From: Heliorestis acidaminivorans
GTDB taxonomy: Bacteria > Bacillota > Desulfitobacteriia > Heliobacteriales > Heliobacteriaceae
DNA: 64,000 nt
Direction: 5' to 3'
Assembly: GCF_008933955.1 (NCBI RefSeq)
Contig: NZ_WBXO01000003.1
Location: forward strand, 124,001-188,000
Made by a program: the position numbers and the translations under genes. Below are positions 54,485 to 63,840 of the stretch, in pieces (within the stretch, counting starts at the first letter, position 1; each line of letters starts with the position of its first letter). The notes under the pieces were generated by a model. The model was not told the origin of the DNA. It saw nothing but the letters and a program-made list of their open reading frames with translations, and ran no database searches.

Positions 54485-55394
54485 CTTTCTTCCCTCCTAA
54501 GGCCCGAAAACGCTGGCGCAGTAGATAATCACGACCTCTCTGCCAGATAACACCTCTCCTTGGTGCAAAAAGAATAGATAGCACTACAAGAAAGCTAACA
54601 GCTACGACTATGGCTGGACCGGCAGGCATACGTGAAATGGTACTGCTAGCGACAGTACCGCTGACACCAGCTAAAGCGCCAAAAAAAGCGGCCAAAAGAA
54701 CCATAATAGCAAGGTTATCAGTCCATTGCCTTGCCGCAACAGCAGGTGCAATTAACATAGCACTCATAAGCACTACACCAACTGTTTGTAAACCGATGAC
54801 AATTGCTAGGACGAGTAAAGTTGTTAAGACAAAATCTATAAGTGCCATAGGGTAGCCCATGGTAGTGCCAAAATCACGATCAAAACTTAGTAGCTTAAAC
54901 TCTTTCCAGAACAAGAAAAGTAAAAACAGCGCAACTAAACCCAGACCCGCCATAATCAAGACATCTTTCTCTACGATAGCGGCGGCCTGACCAAAGAGAT
55001 ATTTTTCCAACCCAGCTTGATTAGCATTAGGTTGTTTTTGAATATAAGTAAGCAATACTAGGCCAAAACCAAAAAATACGGAAAGAATTATCCCTAAAGC
55101 ACTGTCATACTTTACTCTAGTTAAGCCTGCAATATTGGTTACTAACCAGGTAGCAATAGCTCCAGCTATTGCGGCTCCTGAAAGTAAGACGAGAGCTGAT
55201 TTATTCCCCGTTAATAAAAAAGCTAGCGCAATACCTGGTAAAGCGGCATGGGAAATAGCATCTCCTAGAAGACTTTGGCGACGCAAAACGGCAAAAGAGC
55301 CTAAAGCACCGCTTACTATACCTAAAGCGCCAGCTCCTAAAGCAACTGTTCGCAAGGTATGATCAAAAAAAAGATTATTAAATAATTCAATCAT
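54477..55394 (-). CDS. Manganese/zinc-type ABC permease
   Basis: A 305-residue ABC-3 family permease with about eight to nine membrane helices. The conserved RRQSLLGDAISHAALPGIALAF segment (about 38-59) contains the His/Asp residues typical of divalent-metal importers. It overlaps the ATPase gene by four bases. It pairs with the following permease. Confidence 0.92.
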   Translation of the reverse strand: MIELFNNLFFDHTLRTVALGAGALGIVSGALGSFAVLRRQSLLGDAISHAALPGIALAFLLTGNKSALVLLSGAAIAGAIATWLVTNIAGLTRVKYDSALGIILSVFFGFGLVLLTYIQKQPNANQAGLEKYLFGQAAAIVEKDVLIMAGLGLVALFLLFLFWKEFKLLSFDRDFGTTMGYPMALIDFVLTTLLVLAIVIGLQTVGVVLMSAMLIAPAVAARQWTDNLAIMVLLAAFFGALAGVSGTVASSTISRMPAGPAIVVAVSFLVVLSILFAPRRGVIWQRGRDYLLRQRFRALGGKKDV

Positions 55395-56140
55395 GGCAAG
55401 GCCCTCGCAGTCGCTTTCAGTTGCATGAACCTGCCACCATAAGCTTTCTCTAAGTTAGCTTCTGTGAAAACCTCTTCCATAGGACCATTAGCTACAAGGC
55501 GCGTATTCAAAAGTGTAACCCAATCAAAATACTCAGGTACTGTCTGTAAATCGTGGTGAACTACAATAACAGTCTTACCGGCAGAACGAAGATCTTTCAG
55601 TAGTCGCAAGATCGCTTTTTCAGTCATTGCATCTACACCTTGAAAAGGTTCATCCATAAAATAGATTTCTGCTTGCTGAACGAGAGCTCGAGCCAGAAAT
55701 ACCCTCTGTTGTTGTCCGCCTGAAAGTTGGCTAATCTGTCGATGAGCATAATCTTGCATCGCAACCATCTCTAAAGCTTCCATAGCTAACTTTTTTTCTT
55801 TTTTACCCGGTCTTTTGAGCCATCCTAAAGTACCGTACAAACCCATAGTAACAACATCAAGTACGCTTGTGGGAAAGTCCCAATCTACTGTTCCCCTTTG
55901 CGGTACATAGGCTACTTGCTTACGCTGTTCTTTATAAGGTCGCCCATAGATTCGAACAGAACCTGCCACAGTAGGTATAAGACCGAGAATAGATTTGATA
56001 AGCGTTGTTTTACCTGCCCCATTAGGTCCAATTACAGCTAGTAATACTGCTGGTGGTACTGTTAAGTCGATATCCCAGAGGACAGGCTTTTCTTTATAAG
56101 CCACCGTTAAATCGCTTACATCCAAAGCATTTGTTGGCAT
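55391..56140 (-). CDS. Manganese/zinc-type ABC transporter ATPase
   Basis: A 249-residue ATP-binding protein. Walker A GPNGAGKTT at about 38-46, signature [14 protein letters not shown] at about 139-152, Walker B IYFMDEPFQGVD at about 159-170. First of three overlapping genes. The solute-binding protein gene lies upstream on the same strand but is separated by 267 bases and a terminator. Confidence 0.93.
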   Translation of the reverse strand: MPTNALDVSDLTVAYKEKPVLWDIDLTVPPAVLLAVIGPNGAGKTTLIKSILGLIPTVAGSVRIYGRPYKEQRKQVAYVPQRGTVDWDFPTSVLDVVTMGLYGTLGWLKRPGKKEKKLAMEALEMVAMQDYAHRQISQLSGGQQQRVFLARALVQQAEIYFMDEPFQGVDAMTEKAILRLLKDLRSAGKTVIVVHHDLQTVPEYFDWVTLLNTRLVANGPMEEVFTEANLEKAYGGRFMQLKATARALP

Positions 56141-56322
56141 CTATCAGTCACCTCTACTCTGCTCCCCTGCCTTTTGTTGCCTATCACAGCGATAACTTTG
56201 GTGCGCAAATTTTCCCCCTTCTGACAAGCATCCGTAAACAGCGATTCAAAGAAAATATATGTCGTTACTAACAGAAGGGGAACAGCTCAAAAATTACCAA
56301 CTACTAAAGGGCAAGAAAAAAA

Positions 56323-56346
56323 CCTACCCTAAATTTTTAGGGCAGG
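56323..56346 (-). terminator. Terminator between the solute-binding protein gene and the ATPase gene
   Basis: CCTACCCTAAA (56323-56333) pairs with TTTAGGGCAGG (56336-56346); seven T follow on the minus strand. It may allow partial read-through and so more binding protein than transporter. Confidence 0.8.
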
Positions 56347-56407
56347 ATAAATAGACGTTATAATTATAGAGACAGAAAGTGCACATAGAAAATTTTTATA
56401 AATAATA

Positions 56408-57367
56408 CTACTCTGACAATAAGCCCCCTACAATCGTATCTACATTATGCCGAACCATGCCCAAGTAAGTACCTTCTTCTGTACCTGCATCACCCATGGC
56501 ATCAGAAAAGAGCTCTCCACCAATGGCAACGTCAAATCCTCTAGCTTGCACAGCTTTTTGAAGTGCTTCTATGCTTCTTGGGGGTACAGAAGATTCAATA
56601 TAGATGGCTGGAATTTTGCGCTCCGCAATGATGTCGGCTAACTCTTGCATGTCGGCTATACCTGCTTCTGTAGTTGTGCTAAGGCCTTGCAAACCTAGAA
56701 CTTCGAAATCATAAGCTCGACCAAAATAGCCAAATGCATCGTGAGCAGTTATAAGTACTCGCTTTTCTTGCGGGATTTTGGCTAATTCTGTTTTAATGTA
56801 TCCTTGTAGATCATCAAGCTTTTCTAGATATTTTTCTGTATTGGCTTGGTAAGTTGACTCATTTTTGCTGTCTACAGAGCTCAAGGCATCACGAACGTAA
56901 AGAGCCGCTTCTTTCCAAAGCTCTATATCGAACCAGATGTGAGGATCATACAATTTACCTTCATCTTCAGTAGGTAAAAGAATTGATTTATCAATAGCTT
57001 CTGTAATAGCCACTGTCTTAACTTGAGTACCTTGAAATTCTTCAAAAATATCAGCCATTTTACCTTCTAGATGAAGGCCGTTGTAGATAATTACATCAGC
57101 TTGTCGCATACGGTTAACATCACCAGCACTAGCTTTGTAGAGGTGAGGATCAATACCTGCTCCCATCAAACCGTCCACATGAACAGCGTCACCACCAATC
57201 TCTTTAACGAGATCGGTAATCATTGTCGTCGTAGTGACAATATTTAGCCTTTCTTTATCTCCCCCTATCCCTGGTGGAGCTGTTCCTTGCCCATTTTGTG
57301 TACATCCTGCTACAAACATAAACAGCAGTAGCAAAGGTACGATGAAAAGTCTTTTCCGCAATAACAC
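56408..57367 (-). CDS. TroA-type metal-binding lipoprotein
   Basis: A 319-residue cluster A-I solute-binding lipoprotein. Lipobox FMFVAGCTQN (Cys at about residue 22). Metal ligands visible: His in DPHLYKA (about 75), His in DPHIWFD (about 143), His in TAHDAFGYF (about 209) and Asp in GELFSDAMG (about 289). The third ligand is His as in TroA/ZnuA rather than Glu as in PsaA, so Zn or Mn is possible. It starts at GTG 57367, after AGGAGG. It feeds the permease complex encoded downstream. Confidence 0.92.
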   Translation of the reverse strand: MLLRKRLFIVPLLLLFMFVAGCTQNGQGTAPPGIGGDKERLNIVTTTTMITDLVKEIGGDAVHVDGLMGAGIDPHLYKASAGDVNRMRQADVIIYNGLHLEGKMADIFEEFQGTQVKTVAITEAIDKSILLPTEDEGKLYDPHIWFDIELWKEAALYVRDALSSVDSKNESTYQANTEKYLEKLDDLQGYIKTELAKIPQEKRVLITAHDAFGYFGRAYDFEVLGLQGLSTTTEAGIADMQELADIIAERKIPAIYIESSVPPRSIEALQKAVQARGFDVAIGGELFSDAMGDAGTEEGTYLGMVRHNVDTIVGGLLSE

Positions 57368-57502
57368 AACTCTGCCTCCTTTGGTTTAAGCTAAAATAAC
57401 AGTCATGAAAAGATTATGATTAAAAAGCTTTTTTGTGTTAGTAAAGTTTATCCAATATATCAGGTAACACTTTGTATTACTCCTGATAGTTGCGCAAATA
57501 GT

Positions 57503-57547
57503 AAAGAGTCATGAGCAGTATTAAAAGTAAAACTGCCATGACTCTTT
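57503..57547 (-). terminator. Intrinsic terminator of the large chemoreceptor gene
   Basis: AAAGAGTCATG (57503-57513) pairs with CATGACTCTTT (57537-57547), with an inner GCAGT/ACTGC helix. Confidence 0.82.
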
Positions 57548-57559
57548 TTGTATTACAGA

Positions 57560-59596
57560 CTATTTCTGTTGTGGAGGTTTATCCATTTTGAAGAACTTAA
57601 CCGCATCGCGCAATTGACCAGCTAAAGCTCGAATTTCTTCACTGGCTTTGGCTAACATTTCCATAGAAGCGGCAGCCTCTTCGCTAGCGGCGGCCACATT
57701 CGTGGCGCTGTTCGATGTTCTTTCAATAACTGAAGCTACTTGATTAATTAGCTTCACAATCTTTTCCGAACTTGCTACTTCTTCGTTAGTTATATCACCG
57801 ATGCGCTCTACTTCTTCAACAGCTTTTTGAATGGCTTTTAAGATTTGTTCTAAGACTTCACCAGAGTCTTGCACAGCGAGAACACCACGTTCTACGTCTT
57901 GACGGCTTGACTGGGTTGCTAGGACAGCTTTTTCCGTCTGTTCTTGCACTTTTTCTAGTAAGGCAGTTACTTCCTCAGCACCGCGCGTAGACTGTTCGGC
58001 CAGTTTGCGCACTTCACCAGCAACAACTGCAAAACCTCGTCCTTGTTCGCCTGCCCTGGCCGCTTCGATGGCCGCATTTAGGGCTAGTAGATTTGTCTGT
58101 TCGGCTATGCCTGTAATTGTCGCTGTAATCATGCCGATCTGCTGTGTATATTCATTCAAGTTAGCAATAATGCTTTCTAGCTCCTGTGATCTTTTTTGAA
58201 TATTGTTCATACCTATAGCAGTTTCTGTAACAGTCTTTTTTCCCTTCTCAGCTTGCGAAAGGGTAAGTTGACTTTTTTCTTCTACTACAACGGCAGCTTC
58301 ACGAGCCATTTGAATCAATGCAGAAAGCTCTATAAGAACTTGGGAAACTTCAACGACAGAACGGTTGCCCAGGTCTGCGTCTTGGGCTAGCAACTCCATA
58401 TTTTGACTCATTTCCCCAATCGCCGTATTAACTGTTGATGTCGTAGCAACCATTTCTTCCGAAGAAGCGGCTAAGTCATCAGAAGATTTACGTACTGTAC
58501 CTACAACTTGACCTTGCCTGATCATCATGGCGTTAAATGCTTTTACAAGGCCGGCTCTCTCATCTAGTGCCTTCGTTTCTGCTCGTGAGGTCAGTCGCCC
58601 TGCCGCACCATGAGCCATAGCGGCACGGAGATCACGCAAACTATGGGCCAGATCTTTGGAAAAAAGTGTAGCGGCTATGCCTGATAGACCAACAAGCACA
58701 ATAGTGGAAAAGGCAATTAACATGACCATGTTCTGAAAACGAGCCATAAATTCGTTCTCATCCATGGTGCTTACTACTACAATCGGGACGCCCTCAAGAG
58801 ATCTGTAGAGGGCTGTTTTTTTTGTGCCTTGCTCCGAATAGGTAATCGTACCCATCTTCTCTTCAACTAAAGCTGGTATTTGCTCCAGTCCATTGCTTTG
58901 TTGCGATAGATCATAAGACAAAACCATTTCTTGAACAGGGTGAGCTAGCACCATGCCATCATTGTCTGCAATAAAGCTATAGCCACTTTTTCCTATAGAC
59001 CTCTCGAGAATAGGCTCAACTATTTGCTGAAATTCCACAGCCATAGCAACAGCGCCGATGGATCGACTTTCTTCAAAAGGTGAAAATACAGGTACAGCTA
59101 CTACTACAATGGGACGAGCACTGACGGGAGATTCCATGACACGAGAAGTATGAGAGCGCCCACTTAATGCAGGTCCAAAGAAGTCATAATGACTCATACT
59201 TAGTCCAACACTACTTCCGTCTAGGGAGTCTGCCACAACCTGGCCATTCCGTCCTACGACAAAAATGTTTTCGTAGAGACCTTCTTCTGCTTCAAATAGA
59301 TTTCGCAGATAGGCTGATAGGGACGGGTTATGTACAGCTTCTCCCTGCAGGGCTCTAACAAGGGTTGCTTTAATATTTTCTTCATGACTAATTATAAGTC
59401 CCTTATTACGACTTTCTTCAAACATTGTTTCTAGTAAGCGCACCTGACCTTCTAAGTTCTCGAACATCCGCTCTTCCTGGTTAGTAATCATTTCAGCACG
59501 AACTTGCCAGAACATCAAAAGCATAGACAATGTCACAGGTACGATAGTAATGATCAAAGAGAAAGTAACCATTTTTTTTAGTAAGCTTTTTTGCAC
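57560..59596 (-). CDS. Methyl-accepting chemotaxis protein with dCache-type sensor
   Basis: A 678-residue receptor. First membrane helix about 10-32, a double-Cache extracytoplasmic sensor (about 35-280; [17 protein letters not shown] and [15 protein letters not shown] strands), second membrane helix about 285-308, HAMP (about 310-365) and a full signalling domain (about 370-670) with [18 protein letters not shown] and [18 protein letters not shown]. It starts at GTG 59596, after AGGGGGC. Monocistronic. The ligand class (organic or amino acids for many dCache domains) is not determined. The 395-base gap upstream to the next gene holds the operator region described below. Confidence 0.93.
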   Translation of the reverse strand: MQKSLLKKMVTFSLIITIVPVTLSMLLMFWQVRAEMITNQEERMFENLEGQVRLLETMFEESRNKGLIISHEENIKATLVRALQGEAVHNPSLSAYLRNLFEAEEGLYENIFVVGRNGQVVADSLDGSSVGLSMSHYDFFGPALSGRSHTSRVMESPVSARPIVVVAVPVFSPFEESRSIGAVAMAVEFQQIVEPILERSIGKSGYSFIADNDGMVLAHPVQEMVLSYDLSQQSNGLEQIPALVEEKMGTITYSEQGTKKTALYRSLEGVPIVVVSTMDENEFMARFQNMVMLIAFSTIVLVGLSGIAATLFSKDLAHSLRDLRAAMAHGAAGRLTSRAETKALDERAGLVKAFNAMMIRQGQVVGTVRKSSDDLAASSEEMVATTSTVNTAIGEMSQNMELLAQDADLGNRSVVEVSQVLIELSALIQMAREAAVVVEEKSQLTLSQAEKGKKTVTETAIGMNNIQKRSQELESIIANLNEYTQQIGMITATITGIAEQTNLLALNAAIEAARAGEQGRGFAVVAGEVRKLAEQSTRGAEEVTALLEKVQEQTEKAVLATQSSRQDVERGVLAVQDSGEVLEQILKAIQKAVEEVERIGDITNEEVASSEKIVKLINQVASVIERTSNSATNVAAASEEAAASMEMLAKASEEIRALAGQLRDAVKFFKMDKPPQQK

Positions 59597-59808
59597 CTTC
59601 GAGCCCCCTTTTTCCCTTCCCCTATTTTCAAAAACTTTTATGTTTACTTTATAAATAATAGCCTTATTTAGGAAAGAGATATTGATAGGTATTTTCGATA
59701 TCTCTTGCTTTTTCCCTTCTTTTACATCTATGTAATGAACAGAATGAATCTGATTATTTTTATACCTAAAGATACAAAGAAAAGATTATCTTTAAACGTA
59801 CATTCACA

Positions 59809-59836
59809 ACCTATAGGGGGTATGGAAGTATACCCC
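59809..59836 (+). promoter_or_regulatory. CsoR-family-like operator, distal site
   Basis: ACCTATAGGGGGTAT (59809-59823) runs into GGGGTAT-6 bases-ATACCCC (59817-59823 and 59830-59836), a perfect inverted repeat. GC-tract half sites around TATA-like centres are typical of CsoR/CstR/FrmR-family operators. An exact reverse complement of its first 13 bases occurs 107 bases downstream. Confidence 0.5.
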
Positions 59837-59919
59837 TTTATGATAATGAGAGTTTTCTCATGCAAACCCTTATTCCGCAGGGCTTTCTAGCTAGTGAAAA
59901 AGAATAGTTTCGTTATCTA

Positions 59920-59948
59920 TTTACTCTAACCCCCTATAGGTATATAAT
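59920..59948 (+). promoter_or_regulatory. Promoter with CsoR-like site in its spacer
   Basis: TTTACT (59920-59925), 17-base spacer, TATAAT (59943-59948). The spacer contains ACCCCCTATAGGT (59929-59941), the exact reverse complement of the distal site. An occluding repressor at this position would block RNA polymerase. AATGAGA/TGATAAT-like elements nearby faintly resemble Fur half sites. Confidence 0.55.
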
Positions 59949-59991
59949 TCTCATTAGATTTGGGGTTTGAAATTGAAGGAGGCGCATTGTT

Positions 59992-60978
59992 ATGTTCGGA
60001 ATGATTAAAAAGGCTAAGTTCTTATTACCCTTGGCGGCTTTATCTGTTGCTCTATTGAGCTATGATGGAGCTACAGCAGAAGCTTATCCAGGTTCTGGTC
60101 AGAGTCGCTGGAGTGAAGAAACAATTAACTTGGTAGAACCTACGAACGAGAGTACGACCATCTTGACAGGAAGAGGTGCTCTAGTTAATCCACTTGGTGA
60201 TATAGAAGCCTACCTTGGAAAGAATGCTACTTTCGGTTCTTCCTGCTTAAGCTGTCACGGAGGTGAAGGTGGAGCTCAATCACCGGAACAACCTTACCAC
60301 AACGAAATTACATATGAAGTTATTCGTACCAAAGATGGCGCTAATATGGTTCAGCCCGATGGTTCTATCGTGATCGAAGTTCATCCTGACGGCAGTATTA
60401 CAAACTACAAGTTAATAGTTGGCTTATCTAAGGATGCCTATGATGGTGGTTATCAAGATGCTCGCGCTTTAGCAGGATGGCATTTCTCTATGCCCGAAGG
60501 AATTCGCATGGATCTGCCTTATTGCATGCACATATTAGGACCTGGTTTAAGTAAAATCTACGAAGAAGACTCTAATAAAGTATTTAGTGATATTAAGGTT
60601 TCTGCAGACTCCAACTTCCAAGAAGGAATGGGTATTTTACAGTTACTCGCGGGAACACAAAATGCCGATCCTATGAAATCTAAGGTTTATGGAACTGTAG
60701 TCGTTCATTATAAATATAGTGATGATGTTCCTGTTGACCTACCAATGGCTTCTTACAACGGTCCTGAAAGCGGTGCTCTGCAATTGGCTAATACTGCCGG
60801 AACTTCTGGTGGTGCAGGCATAACTGGCTCTATCGCTTCAGCTAACAGCACTGATTCTGGTTCTGGCCCAGTAGCTTTTTACTTACTAATCGCAGCCGCA
60901 GCAGCTGGTGCTCTTGTCTTCTTTGGAATTTCTAGAAAGCCTAAGCAAGAAGATGAAAGTAAAACCCAAGGCGCTTAG
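59992..60978 (+). CDS. Exported mono-haem c-type protein with C-terminal membrane anchor
   Basis: A 328-residue exported protein. Signal peptide (about 1-29, cleavage near ATAEA), then a single haem c motif CLSCH at 85-89. The rest of the ectodomain (about 90-250) is beta-rich with no second haem motif; it is not a classic small cytochrome c. A Gly/Ser/Thr-rich linker (about 258-290) leads to one membrane helix (about 294-314) and a charged tail (RKPKQEDESK). Start after AAGGAGG. Possible sixth ligands: Met or His in WHFSMPEGIRMDL and YCMHILGP. I do not recognise a family. Upstream CsoR-like sites suggest control by copper or reactive sulfur. Electron transfer role inferred. Confidence 0.7.
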   Translation: MFGMIKKAKFLLPLAALSVALLSYDGATAEAYPGSGQSRWSEETINLVEPTNESTTILTGRGALVNPLGDIEAYLGKNATFGSSCLSCHGGEGGAQSPEQPYHNEITYEVIRTKDGANMVQPDGSIVIEVHPDGSITNYKLIVGLSKDAYDGGYQDARALAGWHFSMPEGIRMDLPYCMHILGPGLSKIYEEDSNKVFSDIKVSADSNFQEGMGILQLLAGTQNADPMKSKVYGTVVVHYKYSDDVPVDLPMASYNGPESGALQLANTAGTSGGAGITGSIASANSTDSGSGPVAFYLLIAAAAAGALVFFGISRKPKQEDESKTQGA

Positions 60979-60999
60979 TCTTGGTTAAGTAATAAATAA

Positions 61000-61050
61000 A
61001 AAAAGAAACACTGTCCATCCCTTTCTAGGGATTGTGACAGTGTTTCTTTT
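61000..61050. terminator. Bidirectional intrinsic terminator
   Basis: Arms 61000-61015 and 61036-61050 with an inner ATCCCT/AGGGAT helix, flanked by A and T runs, between convergent genes. Confidence 0.87.
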
Positions 61051-61079
61051 TTGTTGTTTTATGGTTTTCTAGGTATTTA

Positions 61080-62864
61080 TCAAGAACCTATAATCAGTTC
61101 TTCTAATTCCTTGGCATCGAGCGTTTCTTTTTCTAACAAGGCTGTTACAATCCGTTCTGTAGCTTCCTGTTCTTTTTTGATAATATTTTTCGCTTGTTGA
61201 TAACAGTCGCTTAATATTGCTTCAACTTCTTTATCTATATGGGTTAGCTTAGTTTCTGAAACTTGTTGTTGTGTTCTGCTCATAGGCACATAAGGAGAAA
61301 AGGAAATAGGACCGAGGCTGTTAGACATACCCCAGAGGGTAACCATTTTATTCGCTAGTGTAGTCGCTCGTTCTAGATCATTAGCCGCACCGTTGGTAAC
61401 CTCACCGGTAAAAATTTCTTCAGCACTTCGTCCTGCCAGTAAGACGACAATTTCGTCAATAACTTGCTGACGTGTCATCAATAGGCGATCTCTTTTCGGC
61501 ACAATCATCGTATAGCCACCAGCTAGACCGCGCGGTATAATGGAGACTTTTTGAATATGATGCAAGCTCTTCAATCGGTCGTAAGCGGCTACTGCATGAC
61601 CTGCTTCATGAATACTGATAAGCCTTTTCTCGTCTTCTGAGTAACGCCTTGATTTTTTCTCTGGTCCTGCCACAATGCGTTCGATTGCTTCTTGCACTTC
61701 TGACATGGTAATACTTTTTTGATTTTTTCTTGCCGCTAAAATAGCCGCTTCATTCAGCAAATTAGCTAGATCAGCACCGGAAAAGCCTGGTGTGCTTTGC
61801 GCAATCGTCTTATAGTCTAAATTCTCCAGCTTTTTGTTACGACCGTGAATGGCAATTATATCTTCGCGACCTTTTAGATCAGGTAAACCCACAACTATTT
61901 GACGGTCAAATCTTCCTGGTCTTAATAATGCTTCATCTAATACATCTAGTCTGTTTGTAGCTGCCATGATAATAACAGTTTCTGAAGATTTAAAGCCATC
62001 CATCTCTACGAGCAGTTGATTAAGCGTAGAGTCTTGTACACTGTTATCTATACCTCGACCTCGCTTTTTACCCATGGCATCTATTTCATCAATAAAAATG
62101 ATGCAAGGAGCATTTTTGCGAGCTTCTTCAAACATCGTTCGTACCCGCAAAGCACCTAAGCCTACGTAAAGCTCATCAAACTCTGAGCCTGCTATGCTAT
62201 AAAAAGGTACACCTGCTTCACCTGCTACTGCTTTGGCAATCAATGTTTTTCCTGTTCCAGGCGGACCTGATAAGATTACACCTCTTGGAATTGTTGCACC
62301 AGTCTGCAGAAATTTTTCTGGTGTTTTTAGAAAAGCTACAATTTCTTCTACTTCAGTAGCTACTTCGTCTATACCGGCAACGTCACTGAAGAGAACAGGC
62401 TTGTCTACTTTAGGAGCTTCTCGTCGTGCTTTATTAATTCCAAAGCGATTCATTTGCTTGAATAAATAATAGCCAATAAAAGCTAGTGCACCTATAAGGA
62501 GGAAGCTTATTAGCATAGAGATGTAGTCATTGATGCTCTTTTGGACGAGAGGTCCTTCGTGTTGGTATTCTATTTCTTTTTCTATAATCAGAGCTAGTAA
62601 CAATTGATTGTCAGGACTGCCATTAGCGTAAAAAGTTTCTCCTTCATCATTTTCAGCAATAATGCGTGTCATGCCAGGCATTTGACGCATCGTTACTTTG
62701 GTGATTTCGCCGTCTTCGATCTTTTGATAGACTGTGGTAAAAGGAATTAGTTTTTCTTGAAATTCTTTTTCTTCTTTTTGAGACTCATAATATTGCCAAC
62801 CCAAAACAGTTCCCACTATCACCATAGATAGGAGCATGATCCTGAGTAACTTCTGCTTTTTCAA
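61080..62864 (-). CDS. ftsH: FtsH-like ATP-dependent zinc metalloprotease
   Basis: A 594-residue membrane protease. Two membrane helices (about 8-25 and 98-118) flank a small extracytoplasmic domain. The AAA domain has Walker A GPPGTGKT (about 200), Walker [13 protein letters not shown] and the second-region [20 protein letters not shown]. The Zn site HEAGHAV is at about residue 418, with the downstream Asp in [11 protein letters not shown]. It degrades membrane and regulatory proteins. The start is likely TTG 62864 after AAGGGGAAG; ATG 62897 upstream is an alternative. The C-terminal tail is short compared with main FtsH proteins, so this may be an extra paralogue. Confidence 0.92.
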   Translation of the reverse strand: MKKQKLLRIMLLSMVIVGTVLGWQYYESQKEEKEFQEKLIPFTTVYQKIEDGEITKVTMRQMPGMTRIIAENDEGETFYANGSPDNQLLLALIIEKEIEYQHEGPLVQKSINDYISMLISFLLIGALAFIGYYLFKQMNRFGINKARREAPKVDKPVLFSDVAGIDEVATEVEEIVAFLKTPEKFLQTGATIPRGVILSGPPGTGKTLIAKAVAGEAGVPFYSIAGSEFDELYVGLGALRVRTMFEEARKNAPCIIFIDEIDAMGKKRGRGIDNSVQDSTLNQLLVEMDGFKSSETVIIMAATNRLDVLDEALLRPGRFDRQIVVGLPDLKGREDIIAIHGRNKKLENLDYKTIAQSTPGFSGADLANLLNEAAILAARKNQKSITMSEVQEAIERIVAGPEKKSRRYSEDEKRLISIHEAGHAVAAYDRLKSLHHIQKVSIIPRGLAGGYTMIVPKRDRLLMTRQQVIDEIVVLLAGRSAEEIFTGEVTNGAANDLERATTLANKMVTLWGMSNSLGPISFSPYVPMSRTQQQVSETKLTHIDKEVEAILSDCYQQAKNIIKKEQEATERIVTALLEKETLDAKELEELIIGS

Positions 62865-62996
62865 AATAGTTCTTCCCCTTTCGACTGCACCTCTCATTAT
62901 AGACTCTTTTCAGGGAGAGGCAAAGAGAAAGTGAAAATCACTAGACAGAGAAAGCAAGAAAAAGTTGCTTATCTTATTGAAAAAGGAGCAAGACCA

Positions 62997-63758
62997 ATGA
63001 TTTTTAATAATAAGGTTGTAATAATAACTGGTGCTGGTCAAGGCATTGGAGAAGCTATAGCTATGGCTTATGCCAGAAAAGGTGCCTCTGTTGTTATAGC
63101 AGAAAAAGAAATAACTACAGGAGAAAAGGTAGCTCAAGCTATTCTAGCTCTGCAAGATTCTGAGTCTATCATGACTACTGTTCACTTTATCCAAACAGAT
63201 GTAAGATCGCCTTCAGCGATTGTTCATTTGATGGAGAAAACTTATGAACTTTACGGCCGGATCGACATCTTAATTAATAATGCCGCTATCTCCTTCTGGA
63301 AATCTCCATATGAGTTATCAGTTGAAGAGTGGGATGAAGTTATGGAGACGAACTTGCGCGGTTACTTCCTCTGTGCAAGGGAAGCTGGCAAATATATGAA
63401 AAAAACAGGTGGAGGCTCGATCGTTAATATAGCTTCTACTCGTGCCCTTATGTCAGAGCCGAACTCCGAGGCTTATGGCGCTTCTAAAGGAGCTATCTTA
63501 GCTTTAACTCATGCTCTGGCTTTATCTTTTGCTTCTGATCATATCACTGTAAATGCTATAAATCCGGGGTGGATTGAAACAAAAAGTTATGATACACTGC
63601 TTAAGCAAGATCATTTACAGCATCCTTCCCAAAGAGTTGGCAAACCAGAAGATATTGCAAGAGCTTGTCTTTTTCTAACGCAACAAGAAAATGATTTTAT
63701 AACTGCTACTAACCTGGTTATCGACGGTGGCATGACTCGTAAAATGATTTATATATAA
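62997..63758 (+). CDS. SDR family oxidoreductase
   Basis: A 253-residue short-chain dehydrogenase. Cofactor motif TGAGQGIGEA at about 10-19, NNAAISFW (about 92), catalytic Ser near SIVNIAS and YGASKGA (Tyr, Lys) at about 160-166. The C-terminal AINPGWIETK and IDGGMTRKM are typical. Substrate unknown. The frame is open from 62931, but ATG 62997 follows AAAAAGGAGC and gives a normal SDR N-terminus. It is divergent from ftsH; the 132-base gap must hold both promoters. Confidence 0.9.
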   Translation: MIFNNKVVIITGAGQGIGEAIAMAYARKGASVVIAEKEITTGEKVAQAILALQDSESIMTTVHFIQTDVRSPSAIVHLMEKTYELYGRIDILINNAAISFWKSPYELSVEEWDEVMETNLRGYFLCAREAGKYMKKTGGGSIVNIASTRALMSEPNSEAYGASKGAILALTHALALSFASDHITVNAINPGWIETKSYDTLLKQDHLQHPSQRVGKPEDIARACLFLTQQENDFITATNLVIDGGMTRKMIYI

Positions 63759-63840
63759 GTTTTATTTGGTCACTTGAGTCACTTACTTACTGAATAATAA
63801 CATGACATCTAAGTGTTTCTAGAAAGGGGCAGGCTTCTTT

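Noticed and set aside
54610-55362. Two plus-strand ORFs of 75-81 residues
   Set aside because: Both are antisense shadows of the metal permease gene with Ala/Pro/Lys-rich low-information sequence.
59705-59890. 61-residue plus-strand ORF upstream of the c-type protein
   Set aside because: No ribosome binding site; it covers the CsoR-like operator sequence and has no recognisable protein pattern.
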